DNA from: an uncultured Methylophaga sp.
GTDB lineage: Bacteria; Pseudomonadota; Gammaproteobacteria; Nitrosococcales; Methylophagaceae
DNA: 13,294 bases
Assembly (NCBI GenBank): GCA_947631375.1
Contig: CANRLD010000033.1
Span: 1 to 13,294, forward strand
Direction: 5' to 3'
How positions within the stretch are numbered: the first letter of the stretch is position 1; each line of letters opens with the position of its first letter. The position numbers and the translations under genes were made by a program. Below, one piece after another: positions 6,137 to 13,294 of this stretch. Below the pieces are notes generated by a model, which worked only from the letters and a program-made list of their open reading frames with translations, had not been told where the DNA came from and did no database searches.

Positions 6137-7642
6137 TCAGTCACGCAGCTTCAAGCGAATCCCCACCTCTTTCAGTTGCTGTTTTTCCCGCAGCAAGTCT
6201 GCTTCGGTTAATGGATGTTCCGCCAGCCAGCCAGCGGGCATTTCGAGAATCAACGTGTCACGATGCAGGCTGAGTGTTACCCGGCTATCGGTTTTTTCGC
6301 TACGACCACGATTAAATACCAGCGATAACCGCAATAAAATAGTTAACCGGGTGGTGGCTAACTGCAATTCATCAGAAAGCTGTTTTATTAATTTACGGGG
6401 GAAACTGCGCCGCTGCCCGCGCATCATAACGGCGAGAGCCTGCTGTTCTTCCCGAGAAAAGCCGGGTAAATCCGAATAGGCCACCAGATATGCCGAATGC
6501 TTGTGATATTGCTCATGTGAAATTGCCAGCCCGACCTCATGCAACATGGCGGCCCACTGTAAACGGCTTAAATCTTCTTTATTATCAATGCCCCATTGTG
6601 CAGCGACCTGTTCATACAACTCTGCCGCCATTGTACAAACCCGTCCGGCATGTGCTTCATCCACATGGTAGCGGCGTGCCAGAGCATTCACCGCACGATC
6701 GCGCTCATCATCATGCTGGATACGGCCTTGCAGGTCATACAGCAAACCTTCTCGCAGGGCACCATCAGCGACAATCATTCGATCAATTTTCAATCGATCA
6801 AAAGCGGCTTTTAAAACGGCCACCCCGCCTGCCAGCACGTTAGCGCGTTCGTCACTCAAGCCTTCCAGCTGAAACTTCTGGTAATGCCCTGCTTGCACCA
6901 TGTGTGCAATGATCTTGTCCAGAGCTTCCATGGTGATAACACCGTTTTCGCTCCAGTTTTGTGCTGTTGCAATGCCGGCTACCGAGCGAATAGTGCCCGA
7001 TGCTCCAACAGCTTCAACCCAGCCAAGACTCTGGTAGGGACGCTGAATAGAGCGGAGTTTGATGGCTGCTGTCAGCAGCGCAGCTTGCATTCGTAGCTGA
7101 CTGACGACGCCATCGGTGAAAAAACGCTGACTGAAACTGACGCAGCCCATTTCCACACTTTGACGGCGCAGCCATTCCAGTCCTTCACCAATAATAAATT
7201 CGGTACTGCCGCCACCGATGTCGACCACCAGCCGACGACGGTTATCAAACGCCAGAGAGCGGGAAACCCCCATGTAGATGAGACGTGCTTCTTCTTCACC
7301 TTCCACAATCTCAATCGAATGACCCAGCGCCTGACGGGCCTTGCGCAGAAAGTCACGGCTGTTTTCGGCAATACGCAGTGTGTTGGTACCAACCACTCTG
7401 ACCTTGTCTGCCGGTAAGTGCTCAATACGCTCAGCAAAGCGTTGCAGACAGGCAATGGCGCGATCTTGCGCTTCTTCAGACAGCACATTGTGCCTGTCCA
7501 GTCCTGCGCGCAGCTGCACCATCTCCCGCAGCCGATCCATTACCTGGAAATGGTCATCACGCAAGCGAGCAATAATCATGTGAAAGCTGTTAGAACCAAG
7601 GTCTACAGCAGCCAGTACATCGGAGTCTTCAGGTGTTTCCAT
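6137..7642 (-). CDS. ppx: Exopolyphosphatase (Ppx/GppA family)
   Basis: This 501-residue protein belongs to the ASKHA phosphatase fold family that removes terminal phosphates from polyphosphate (Ppx) or converts pppGpp to ppGpp (GppA). The N-terminal phosphate-binding loop is DLGSNSFHMIIA (14-25). The catalytic-glutamate region is EGEEEARL (114-121), and the second phosphate loop is DIGGGSTEF (141-149). MGCVSFSQRF (165-174) and a GASGT motif near residue 214 follow. The C-terminal half is HD-like and includes HEVGLAISHEQYHKHSAY. Length (E. coli Ppx 513, GppA 494) does not separate the two. Position next to phoU and the pst genes favours a polyphosphate role, so ppx is preferred. It starts 129 bases after phoU ends, on the same strand, with a weak ribosome-binding site. 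It is either the distal gene of the pst operon or has its own promoter. Confidence 0.94.
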   Translation of the reverse strand: METPEDSDVLAAVDLGSNSFHMIIARLRDDHFQVMDRLREMVQLRAGLDRHNVLSEEAQDRAIACLQRFAERIEHLPADKVRVVGTNTLRIAENSRDFLRKARQALGHSIEIVEGEEEARLIYMGVSRSLAFDNRRRLVVDIGGGSTEFIIGEGLEWLRRQSVEMGCVSFSQRFFTDGVVSQLRMQAALLTAAIKLRSIQRPYQSLGWVEAVGASGTIRSVAGIATAQNWSENGVITMEALDKIIAHMVQAGHYQKFQLEGLSDERANVLAGGVAVLKAAFDRLKIDRMIVADGALREGLLYDLQGRIQHDDERDRAVNALARRYHVDEAHAGRVCTMAAELYEQVAAQWGIDNKEDLSRLQWAAMLHEVGLAISHEQYHKHSAYLVAYSDLPGFSREEQQALAVMMRGQRRSFPRKLIKQLSDELQLATTRLTILLRLSLVFNRGRSEKTDSRVTLSLHRDTLILEMPAGWLAEHPLTEADLLREKQQLKEVGIRLKLRD

Positions 7643-7664
7643 AAGTTCAGTTTTTGCGGACTAG

Positions 7665-7679
7665 CAGGCATTTTGCCTG
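7665..7679 (-). other. Short stem-loop upstream of ppx
   Basis: CAGGCA (7665-7670) and TGCCTG (7674-7679) form a 6-bp stem with a 3-base loop, 22 bases upstream of the ppx start codon on the minus strand. No T-run follows, so it is not an intrinsic terminator. In the ppx leader it could affect translation or mRNA stability. The 129-base phoU-ppx gap also holds a smaller repeat, CTTTG-A-CAAAG, at 7703-7713. I found no convincing Pho box or sigma-70 promoter in this gap. Confidence 0.3.
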
Positions 7680-7771
7680 ACTCAGCCGGCGGATGCCACG
7701 ACCTTTGACAAAGCGATAACAAAAACGCCATGTCGATGAGACATTAGAACTCAGGTATTTCTGAGGATAGT

Positions 7772-8488
7772 TTACTCGTCACCCTTGATGACTTTTTCCA
7801 TCTTTTCGATGGTCAGATGTCTGACATCCTTCCCTTTAACCAGATAAATAATGTGCTCGGAAACATTGCGCGCATGGTCGCCAATACGTTCCAGTGAACG
7901 TGCTGACCACATCATATCGATCGCCCGACTGATGGTGCGTGGATCTTCCATCATATAGGTCATCAGCTGACGCATGATGCTTTCATATTCTGCATCCACC
8001 TGACGATCGGCATGCGCCACCTGTAATGCTGCGTCCACATCAAACCGCGCGAACGCATCCAGCGTGTTATGCAACATGCTGGAAACATAATGTCCCAATG
8101 TCTGTAGCTCACGATAATTCTTTTTCGGCCGGTCTTTTTCTGACAGGTTTAATGCCATACGGGCGATACGTACCGCTTCATCACCAATTCGTTCCAGATC
8201 GGTGATAGTTTTCAGAATGCCGGTCACCAGGCGCAAGTCACTGGCCGCTGGCTGACGTAAGGCAATAATCTGGATGCATTCCTCATCAATGCCGACATCC
8301 ATCTTGTTCACTTCTTCATCGCCGCTGATAACCTGGCGCGCCAGCTCGGAATCACCTGTAATCAATGCATTCATCGCATTGCTTACTTGCTGCTCGACCA
8401 GCCCCCCCATCGCCAAGACACTGCTGCGGACATCCTGCAATTCCTTTTCGAATTGCTGCGAAATATGTTGTGACTGATTTGTAACCAT
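7772..8488 (-). CDS. phoU: Phosphate-specific transport system accessory protein PhoU
   Basis: This 238-residue cytoplasmic protein has two three-helix PhoU repeats. Each carries the metal-binding signature E-R-I-G-D: ERIGDEA at 99-105 and ERIGDHA at 200-206. PhoU dampens Pho-regulon signalling by linking the Pst transporter to the PhoR sensor kinase and limits phosphate uptake when phosphate is plentiful. Length equals the usual 230-245 residues. The ATG at 8488 has a strong ribosome-binding site (AGGAG, plus-strand bases 8497-8501, 8 bases away). The gene follows pstB by 23 bases, the standard pst operon order. Confidence 0.97.
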   Translation of the reverse strand: MVTNQSQHISQQFEKELQDVRSSVLAMGGLVEQQVSNAMNALITGDSELARQVISGDEEVNKMDVGIDEECIQIIALRQPAASDLRLVTGILKTITDLERIGDEAVRIARMALNLSEKDRPKKNYRELQTLGHYVSSMLHNTLDAFARFDVDAALQVAHADRQVDAEYESIMRQLMTYMMEDPRTISRAIDMMWSARSLERIGDHARNVSEHIIYLVKGKDVRHLTIEKMEKVIKGDE

Positions 8489-8511
8489 AAAAGGATCTCC
8501 TGAACCTCAGT

Positions 8512-9366
8512 CTAGCCGTAGCGGCCAGTAATATAATCTTCAGTTTGTTTTACGCCGGGATTGGTAAACAACTGGTCGGTAGCGCCGAACTCAATCAATT
8601 CGCCCATATACATAAAGGCTGTGTAATCCGATACCCGAGCTGCCTGCTGCATGTTATGGGTAACGATAACGATGGTGTATTGATCTTTCAGCTCGTTAAT
8701 CAGCTCTTCAATTTTCAGGGTAGAGATCGGATCCAGAGCCGAAGCAGGCTCATCCAGCAAAATGACTTCCGGCTCGATAGCAATCGCACGGGCAATCACC
8801 AGCCGCTGCTGCTGACCGCCTGACATTCCCATCGCTGATTCATTGAGCCGATCTTTCACTTCATCCCAAAGCGCGGCACCTTTCAGCGATTTCTCGACCA
8901 CTTTATCCAACGTCTGCCGATCATTGATCCCTTGCAACCGTAAGCCATAAGCAACATTTTCATAAATGGATTTGGGGAACGGGTTTGGCTTCTGGAAGAC
9001 CATGCCAACCTGTCGGCGCAGCTCAGCGACATTAATCTTCGGATCATTAATGTCGATTCCATCCATTATCATTTCACCGGTGATGGTGACATTGTCCACC
9101 AGATCATTCATCCGGTTAAAACAGCGCAACAGTGTGGATTTACCACAACCGGACGGTCCAATAAATGCGGTTACCTTTTTTTCCGGGATGGTCAGACAAA
9201 TATTCTTCAAGGCTTGATCTTGGCCATAATACAAATTCAGATCTTTCACCTGGATCTTGGGTGTTTCATTGGCCATCAACAATGCTTCTTTTCCCTCACT
9301 GCCAGCGGTCTGGTTTAACGAAACCCGAATGGGTGATGCGTTAGTAGCTTGTGAATTCATAGTCAT
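8512..9366 (-). CDS. pstB: Phosphate ABC transporter ATP-binding protein PstB
   Basis: This 284-residue cytoplasmic ATPase powers the Pst phosphate importer. All ABC motifs are intact: Walker A GPSGCGKST (70-78), Q-loop Q125 in VFQKPNPF, signature MSGGQQQRL (181-189), Walker B VILLDE (201-206), D-loop SALDP and H-loop H237. The family C-terminus QTEDYITGRYG is present. Relative to E. coli PstB (257 residues) there is an N-terminal extension of about 27 residues. M31 (bases 9274-9276, MANETPK) matches where shorter homologs begin, but Pseudomonas-type PstB proteins also have an extension ending in a similar ANET sequence, so the long form at 9366 is kept. Neither start has a strong ribosome-binding site. 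The gene is 34 bases downstream of pstA. Confidence 0.97.
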   Translation of the reverse strand: MTMNSQATNASPIRVSLNQTAGSEGKEALLMANETPKIQVKDLNLYYGQDQALKNICLTIPEKKVTAFIGPSGCGKSTLLRCFNRMNDLVDNVTITGEMIMDGIDINDPKINVAELRRQVGMVFQKPNPFPKSIYENVAYGLRLQGINDRQTLDKVVEKSLKGAALWDEVKDRLNESAMGMSGGQQQRLVIARAIAIEPEVILLDEPASALDPISTLKIEELINELKDQYTIVIVTHNMQQAARVSDYTAFMYMGELIEFGATDQLFTNPGVKQTEDYITGRYG

Positions 9367-9400
9367 ATACTCGTTTAATTACAGGGGGCATTGACAGCTG

Positions 9401-11068
9401 TTAGTCAGACACGCTGCGATAACGCTCACGTAAGCGATTACGGATACTGATCGCCGTCAGGTTCAACACCACAATCAGGATAACCAGCACCAATGCGGTG
9501 GCATATACCAACGGGCGAGCGGCTTCAACATTCGGGCTTTGGAAACCGACATCATAAATATGAAAGCCAAGGTGCATGATCTTGCGTTCCAGATGGATGA
9601 ACGGGAACGTGGCATCAACCGGCAGGGTTGGCGCCAGTTTCACCACACCGACCAGCATCAATGGTGCAACCTCACCAGCAGCACGGGCAATCGCCAGAAT
9701 CAATCCGGTCATCATTGCTGGCGTGGCCAGTGGCACAATAACTTTCCATAAGGTTTCTGATTTGGTTGCACCCAGCGCCAGACTGCCTTGACGGATCGTA
9801 GACGGGATCCGTGCCAGACCTTCTTCTGTCGACACAATTACAATCGGCAAGGTTAATAACGCCAAGGTTAATGATGCCCAGAATAATCCCGGTGTCCCAA
9901 AAGTCGGGGTCGGCAGCGCTGCCTCATAAAACAGTCGGTCAAGATTGCCGCCCAGAAAATAGACAAAAAAGCCCAGACCAAATACGCCGTAGACAATCGA
10001 TGGCACCCCGGCGAGGTTATACACCGAAATGCGGATAATTCGGGTCATCAAGCCTTGTTTAGCGTATTCACGCAGATAGATTGCTGCCAGAATGCCGAAT
10101 GGGGTCACCATGATCGACATGACAAAAACCATGGTCACGGTGCCGAAAATGGCCGGGAAAATACCGCCTTCGGTGTTTGCTTCACGTGGCTGATCAGACA
10201 AAAACTCCCACAAACGCTCAGCATATTGGCCGAGTTTGGCGGGGATAGACATCGTATTCGGTGCAGTGACCCGAACAATATTTGCCAATGAGATGGTGAC
10301 TTCCTTGTTATCACTCATCCGCATTTGCAAACTGTCACGGCGCGTACTTTGGTACAACGCATCCAGTTCAACACGCAATTGCTGATATTCAAGGTCAAGC
10401 TGTTCCCGGGCTTGCGCAACACGCGCTTCTTCCGCCGCCCGCACTTCCGCTGGCGGATCTCGCAAGTCCAGACGACGCAAATCCAGCCGCAAATTGTTTA
10501 TTTTGGTGTTAATAGCACCAATGCTGCGTTTTTCAACTTTCTGGATTTCACGATGTAACGCCAAACTGCGATCGACAGATTGCTGTAACAATGACCAGAA
10601 GTTCTCATCATCGGCTGTCGCGATGGTTTCGCCTTCACGTTGCAGCAGCATGGGATAACCATAGAAATTACCCCACTCACGCCGCTCGATCACAAAGGCA
10701 TTTTGTGGGTAACGAAACTCCTCCATCCCCGGTTCGAGATACCAGACAAAATCGCGCCCCGTCTGATCCCGGTTACCCTGTTTAATCAGATAGCGCGTTA
10801 CCAGTTCAAGATCGTCGGGGACATAATTACCGGTGTCTCTGGCCACCACCGCCGGAATCGTTTGCGAGCGCACAACTTCACCCAGCACCACAGATTGCGC
10901 GCCGGTATGATCATTGATTTCAATTTCCGCCACATTGGCTGGCCAGAAGTGACCAAAGCCTCGTACTGCAATCAATCCGATCAGGCCGATCACCATGATC
11001 ATACAGATAGCCACTGCACCACCATTCAGCCAAATCCACGGCGCACCACTTTTAAACCATGTTTTCAT
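9401..11068 (-). CDS. pstA: Phosphate ABC transporter permease PstA with large periplasmic insert
   Basis: This 555-residue permease is nearly twice the length of E. coli PstA (296). The first helix is at about residues 17-36. A soluble region follows at about 42-300, expected to be periplasmic, and includes a charged heptad-rich coiled coil at about 165-245 (KVEKRSIGAINTKINNLRLD region, then REQLDLEYQQLRVELDALYQ). This corresponds to the DUF3333-type extension known in many proteobacterial PstA proteins. The permease core follows at about 303-545, with helices near 308-332, 350-372, 396-413, 452-476 and 522-541. The ABC coupling loop is SLALGATKSETLWKVIVP (429-446). The start at 11068 has a good ribosome-binding site (AAGGA at plus-strand 11075-11079, 6 bases away). 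It starts 19 bases after pstC ends. The role of the insert is unknown; contact with PstC or PstS is an inference. Confidence 0.96.
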   Translation of the reverse strand: MKTWFKSGAPWIWLNGGAVAICMIMVIGLIGLIAVRGFGHFWPANVAEIEINDHTGAQSVVLGEVVRSQTIPAVVARDTGNYVPDDLELVTRYLIKQGNRDQTGRDFVWYLEPGMEEFRYPQNAFVIERREWGNFYGYPMLLQREGETIATADDENFWSLLQQSVDRSLALHREIQKVEKRSIGAINTKINNLRLDLRRLDLRDPPAEVRAAEEARVAQAREQLDLEYQQLRVELDALYQSTRRDSLQMRMSDNKEVTISLANIVRVTAPNTMSIPAKLGQYAERLWEFLSDQPREANTEGGIFPAIFGTVTMVFVMSIMVTPFGILAAIYLREYAKQGLMTRIIRISVYNLAGVPSIVYGVFGLGFFVYFLGGNLDRLFYEAALPTPTFGTPGLFWASLTLALLTLPIVIVSTEEGLARIPSTIRQGSLALGATKSETLWKVIVPLATPAMMTGLILAIARAAGEVAPLMLVGVVKLAPTLPVDATFPFIHLERKIMHLGFHIYDVGFQSPNVEAARPLVYATALVLVILIVVLNLTAISIRNRLRERYRSVSD

Positions 11069-11087
11069 TGTTAATCCTTAATCCCAA

Positions 11088-13294
11088 TTACAGGTTGCTG
11101 TAGCGGGCACGCAGCCGCTGACGGATAATTTCAGCAAAGGTATTGACGACAAATGTCAGCGCCAATAGCACTAAAGCAGCCAGGAACAAGACACGGAAAT
11201 GTGATGATCCCACCGCTGTTTCCGGCAGCTCGACCGCAATATTGGCAGACAACGTACGCATTCCTTCAAAGATATTGAAGTTCACTACCGGGCTGTTGCC
11301 GGTCGCCATTAACACAATCATGGTTTCGCCTACTGCACGGCCAAACCCCATCATAATGGCAGAGAAAATGCCGGGACTGGCCGTTGGCAGCACCACCCCT
11401 ACAACGGTTTGCCAGCGGGTTGCCCCCAGCGCCAATGAACCTTGTGTCAAGTGCTTGGGTACGGTAAACACCGCGTCCTCGGCGATAGAGAAAATAGTGG
11501 GGATAACGGCAAAGCCCATGGCAATACCGACAATCATCGCATTACGCTGATCGTAGGTAACACCGATGTCGGTAAACCACTGCCGCATGCTGCCATTAAA
11601 GAACCAAATTTCAATATACGGACTGGCGGCAATACAGATAATACCGAACAACAAAATCACCGGAACCAGTAACGCAGCTTCCCAGCCATCCGGCACTGTA
11701 TGACGAATAGCGGCTGGCAACTTTGACCAGCCAAAGGCAAACAGCAACATCATCACCGGCATCAGGATCAAAAAGCTGAAGATGGCCGGCAGGTGATCTT
11801 CCGCAAACGGTGCCAACCACAGTCCGGCGAGGAAACCAAGAATAACCGTGGGCAGAGCTTCCATAATCTCGATACTGGGTTTAACCGCTCCGCGAATTTT
11901 AGGGGACATGAAGTAAGCCGTATAAATCGCTCCGGCAATTGCCAATGGCATGGCAAACAACATGGCATAAAACGCTGCTTTCAGCGTACCAATCGATAAT
12001 GGCATCAGGCTGAATTTTGATTCAAACTCATCCGATGCCGAAGAGGACTGCCAGATATATTCAGGATCAGCCCGTCCTTCATACCAGACCTTGTTCCACA
12101 TGGCAGAAAACGATAGTTGTGGATGCTCATTCCACAAGCCGGCAACATGCACTTGCTGCTGATTATCCAGCAGCATTAAACGGCCGTTTACCTGCGATAC
12201 CGCAACACCTTGCAACGGCGTTTCTGTTTGTTTCTCTAAATATAATGTTCGGGCTGAGGTACCGTAATGAATCCCCAGCGAGCCATCAGCATCGACTGCC
12301 AAAAACCCTTTTCGGGTGTATTCAGGGGCAAGCGCAGTAATTGCTGCGTTATGTGACTTGAACTCGCGTATTTTTGTTAAATCATATTGATTATTAGCAT
12401 CGCGCACCAAAAACCACTGCGCCAGTTCACCCTGTCCCGTACCGACGATCAGCGAAACCGATCCCACCAGAAAATCCATCGCGGTGATAGGACTCCCTTC
12501 ACCAGCATCGACACTGGCAACCAGCCGGGGATTTTGAAGGTCTGCGATATGGTAGTAATGAATCAAGCCCTCGCTGTCGGCAATAAACAGGCTACGCAGG
12601 GTTTTATCAATCAGCATTTTGACGGGCTCAGCCGGAACCTCACCCAGCGCGACCCGGTTGGTATTCACCGTCACCACGCCGGTCAGCATATTCGTGGTAC
12701 TGCTTATCTGCGTTAGTACGATACGTTTGTCCGCTGTTAATGCCGCGATTACTGTTCCGCCAGTGCCGCGTGAGGCGGTTTCAATAGCCAGCATTTCAAG
12801 CGGCTGCCCCTGCTCATCGACAGTAATGGCCTGTTCGCCAAGCGGATATTCTATTTTCGGGGTAATCAAACGCCGATCATCAGGAAAGGAAGTGTCAAAG
12901 CCATGTTTGCTGATCAGCACCTGTCCATTATCCAGTCCACGTGCTGTAACACCACTGATATATTCAGAATTGGCAAAGCTGGTGATGCTGACTTGTTCAG
13001 GCAGTGGCAACTCAACCTGCTCACGGATCTGCCCACTATCTGCTTCAAAAAAGGTGACCAGTCCGTCATCGGTATACTGTATGCCCAGTTCCTGATAACG
13101 CTCGATAACCAAATGCTGAGTTTCGGCTTGTGTCACTGGCAGGCTATAACTGGTCTGTGGTGTTACCGAGGCGCCCTTGAAGATGGGCATCACCTCATAA
13201 AACAGATAGACAAAAATCATTGTCAGCGCAAACACTACACCATAACCAGCATAGGTAATGCCCCAACGGGAAAGTTTGTCTTTGAAGTCGCGCT
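11088..13294 (-). CDS. pstC: Phosphate ABC transporter permease PstC with beta-propeller-like insert (5' end outside window)
   Basis: At least 734 residues are visible. The frame stays open to the right edge, encoding RDFKDKLSRWGITYAGYGV before the GTG at 13235, so that GTG is internal and the true start lies outside. Counting from the GTG, the first helix spans about 1-18. A soluble region follows at about 21-400, then a permease core at about 412-705. Core helices lie near 415-440, 458-476, 484-502, 521-540, 567-586, 620-645 and 683-703, with the ABC coupling loop SLALGATRWQTVVGVVLP (600-617). The soluble part has repeated short strand units, such as YTDDGLVTFF, TADKRIVLTQ, ADSEGLIHYYH, GTGQGELAQWF and VDADGSLGIHY, that look like blades of a WD40 or other beta-propeller. 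E. coli PstC has 319 residues and no such domain; long forms occur in Vibrio and Pseudomonas. PstC and PstA together form the phosphate channel. pstS is presumably further upstream. Confidence 0.95.
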   Translation of the reverse strand, partial: RDFKDKLSRWGITYAGYGVVFALTMIFVYLFYEVMPIFKGASVTPQTSYSLPVTQAETQHLVIERYQELGIQYTDDGLVTFFEADSGQIREQVELPLPEQVSITSFANSEYISGVTARGLDNGQVLISKHGFDTSFPDDRRLITPKIEYPLGEQAITVDEQGQPLEMLAIETASRGTGGTVIAALTADKRIVLTQISSTTNMLTGVVTVNTNRVALGEVPAEPVKMLIDKTLRSLFIADSEGLIHYYHIADLQNPRLVASVDAGEGSPITAMDFLVGSVSLIVGTGQGELAQWFLVRDANNQYDLTKIREFKSHNAAITALAPEYTRKGFLAVDADGSLGIHYGTSARTLYLEKQTETPLQGVAVSQVNGRLMLLDNQQQVHVAGLWNEHPQLSFSAMWNKVWYEGRADPEYIWQSSSASDEFESKFSLMPLSIGTLKAAFYAMLFAMPLAIAGAIYTAYFMSPKIRGAVKPSIEIMEALPTVILGFLAGLWLAPFAEDHLPAIFSFLILMPVMMLLFAFGWSKLPAAIRHTVPDGWEAALLVPVILLFGIICIAASPYIEIWFFNGSMRQWFTDIGVTYDQRNAMIVGIAMGFAVIPTIFSIAEDAVFTVPKHLTQGSLALGATRWQTVVGVVLPTASPGIFSAIMMGFGRAVGETMIVLMATGNSPVVNFNIFEGMRTLSANIAVELPETAVGSSHFRVLFLAALVLLALTFVVNTFAEIIRQRLRARYSNL

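Noticed and set aside
7072..7488. Open frame of 138 codons on the minus strand
   Set aside because: It lies inside ppx in another frame, and ppx is clearly the real gene because its motifs run through this stretch.
10640..11074. Open frame of 144 codons on the plus strand
   Set aside because: Antisense to the 5' part of pstA, with no domain and no ribosome-binding site evidence.
12619..13095. Open frame of 158 codons on the plus strand
   Set aside because: Antisense to the propeller region of pstC. The composition is low in charged residues and rich in S, T, V and P, with no family features.

Overview
The window looks like a chromosomal segment of a gammaproteobacterium. Evidence for this is PstB, ThyA, PhoU and Ppx sequences of gammaproteobacterial type, near-balanced base composition, and enlarged PstA and PstC proteins of the kind known from Vibrio, Pseudomonas and marine relatives. 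A Methylophaga-like or other aquatic gammaproteobacterium would fit, but the genus is a guess. There are no tRNAs, rRNAs, insertion sequences, CRISPR arrays or phage genes, and no gene-free stretch longer than about 160 bases.

Left end, plus strand (1-2122): the C-terminal half of a TonB-dependent outer-membrane receptor is cut by the window start. A strong 14-bp stem-loop follows, then a PepSY-family inner-membrane protein. This pair is typical of siderophore or iron-complex uptake, with a receptor for import and a membrane reductase-like partner.

Middle, minus strand (2127-5978): reading in the direction of transcription, a TauE/SafE (DsbD_2-like) membrane protein with a histidine-rich tail is followed 12 bases later by an AAA+ / Fis-HTH regulator of the bacterial enhancer-binding type. 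Then come thymidylate synthase, a hemerythrin-like protein starting 5 bases after the thyA stop, and a di-heme cytochrome b561-type membrane protein. The last gene ends 4 bases from the convergent PepSY gene. Two of these proteins lack key residues. The regulator has no sensor domain and no GAFTGA loop. The hemerythrin lacks two of its five histidine iron ligands.

Right part, minus strand (6137-13294): a phosphate operon pstC-pstA-pstB-phoU-ppx. PstC (cut by the window end) carries a predicted beta-propeller of about 380 residues between its first membrane helix and the permease core. PstA carries a periplasmic insert of about 260 residues with a coiled coil. PstB is the ATPase, PhoU the negative regulator and Ppx an exopolyphosphatase. 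The operon therefore links phosphate import, its regulation and polyphosphate turnover. The phosphate-binding protein PstS and the PhoB/PhoR sensor pair are not in view.

No wholly new multi-gene system stands out. The best leads are the hemerythrin with an altered metal site, the regulator without GAFTGA next to a His-rich transporter, and the large periplasmic domains on the two Pst permeases.
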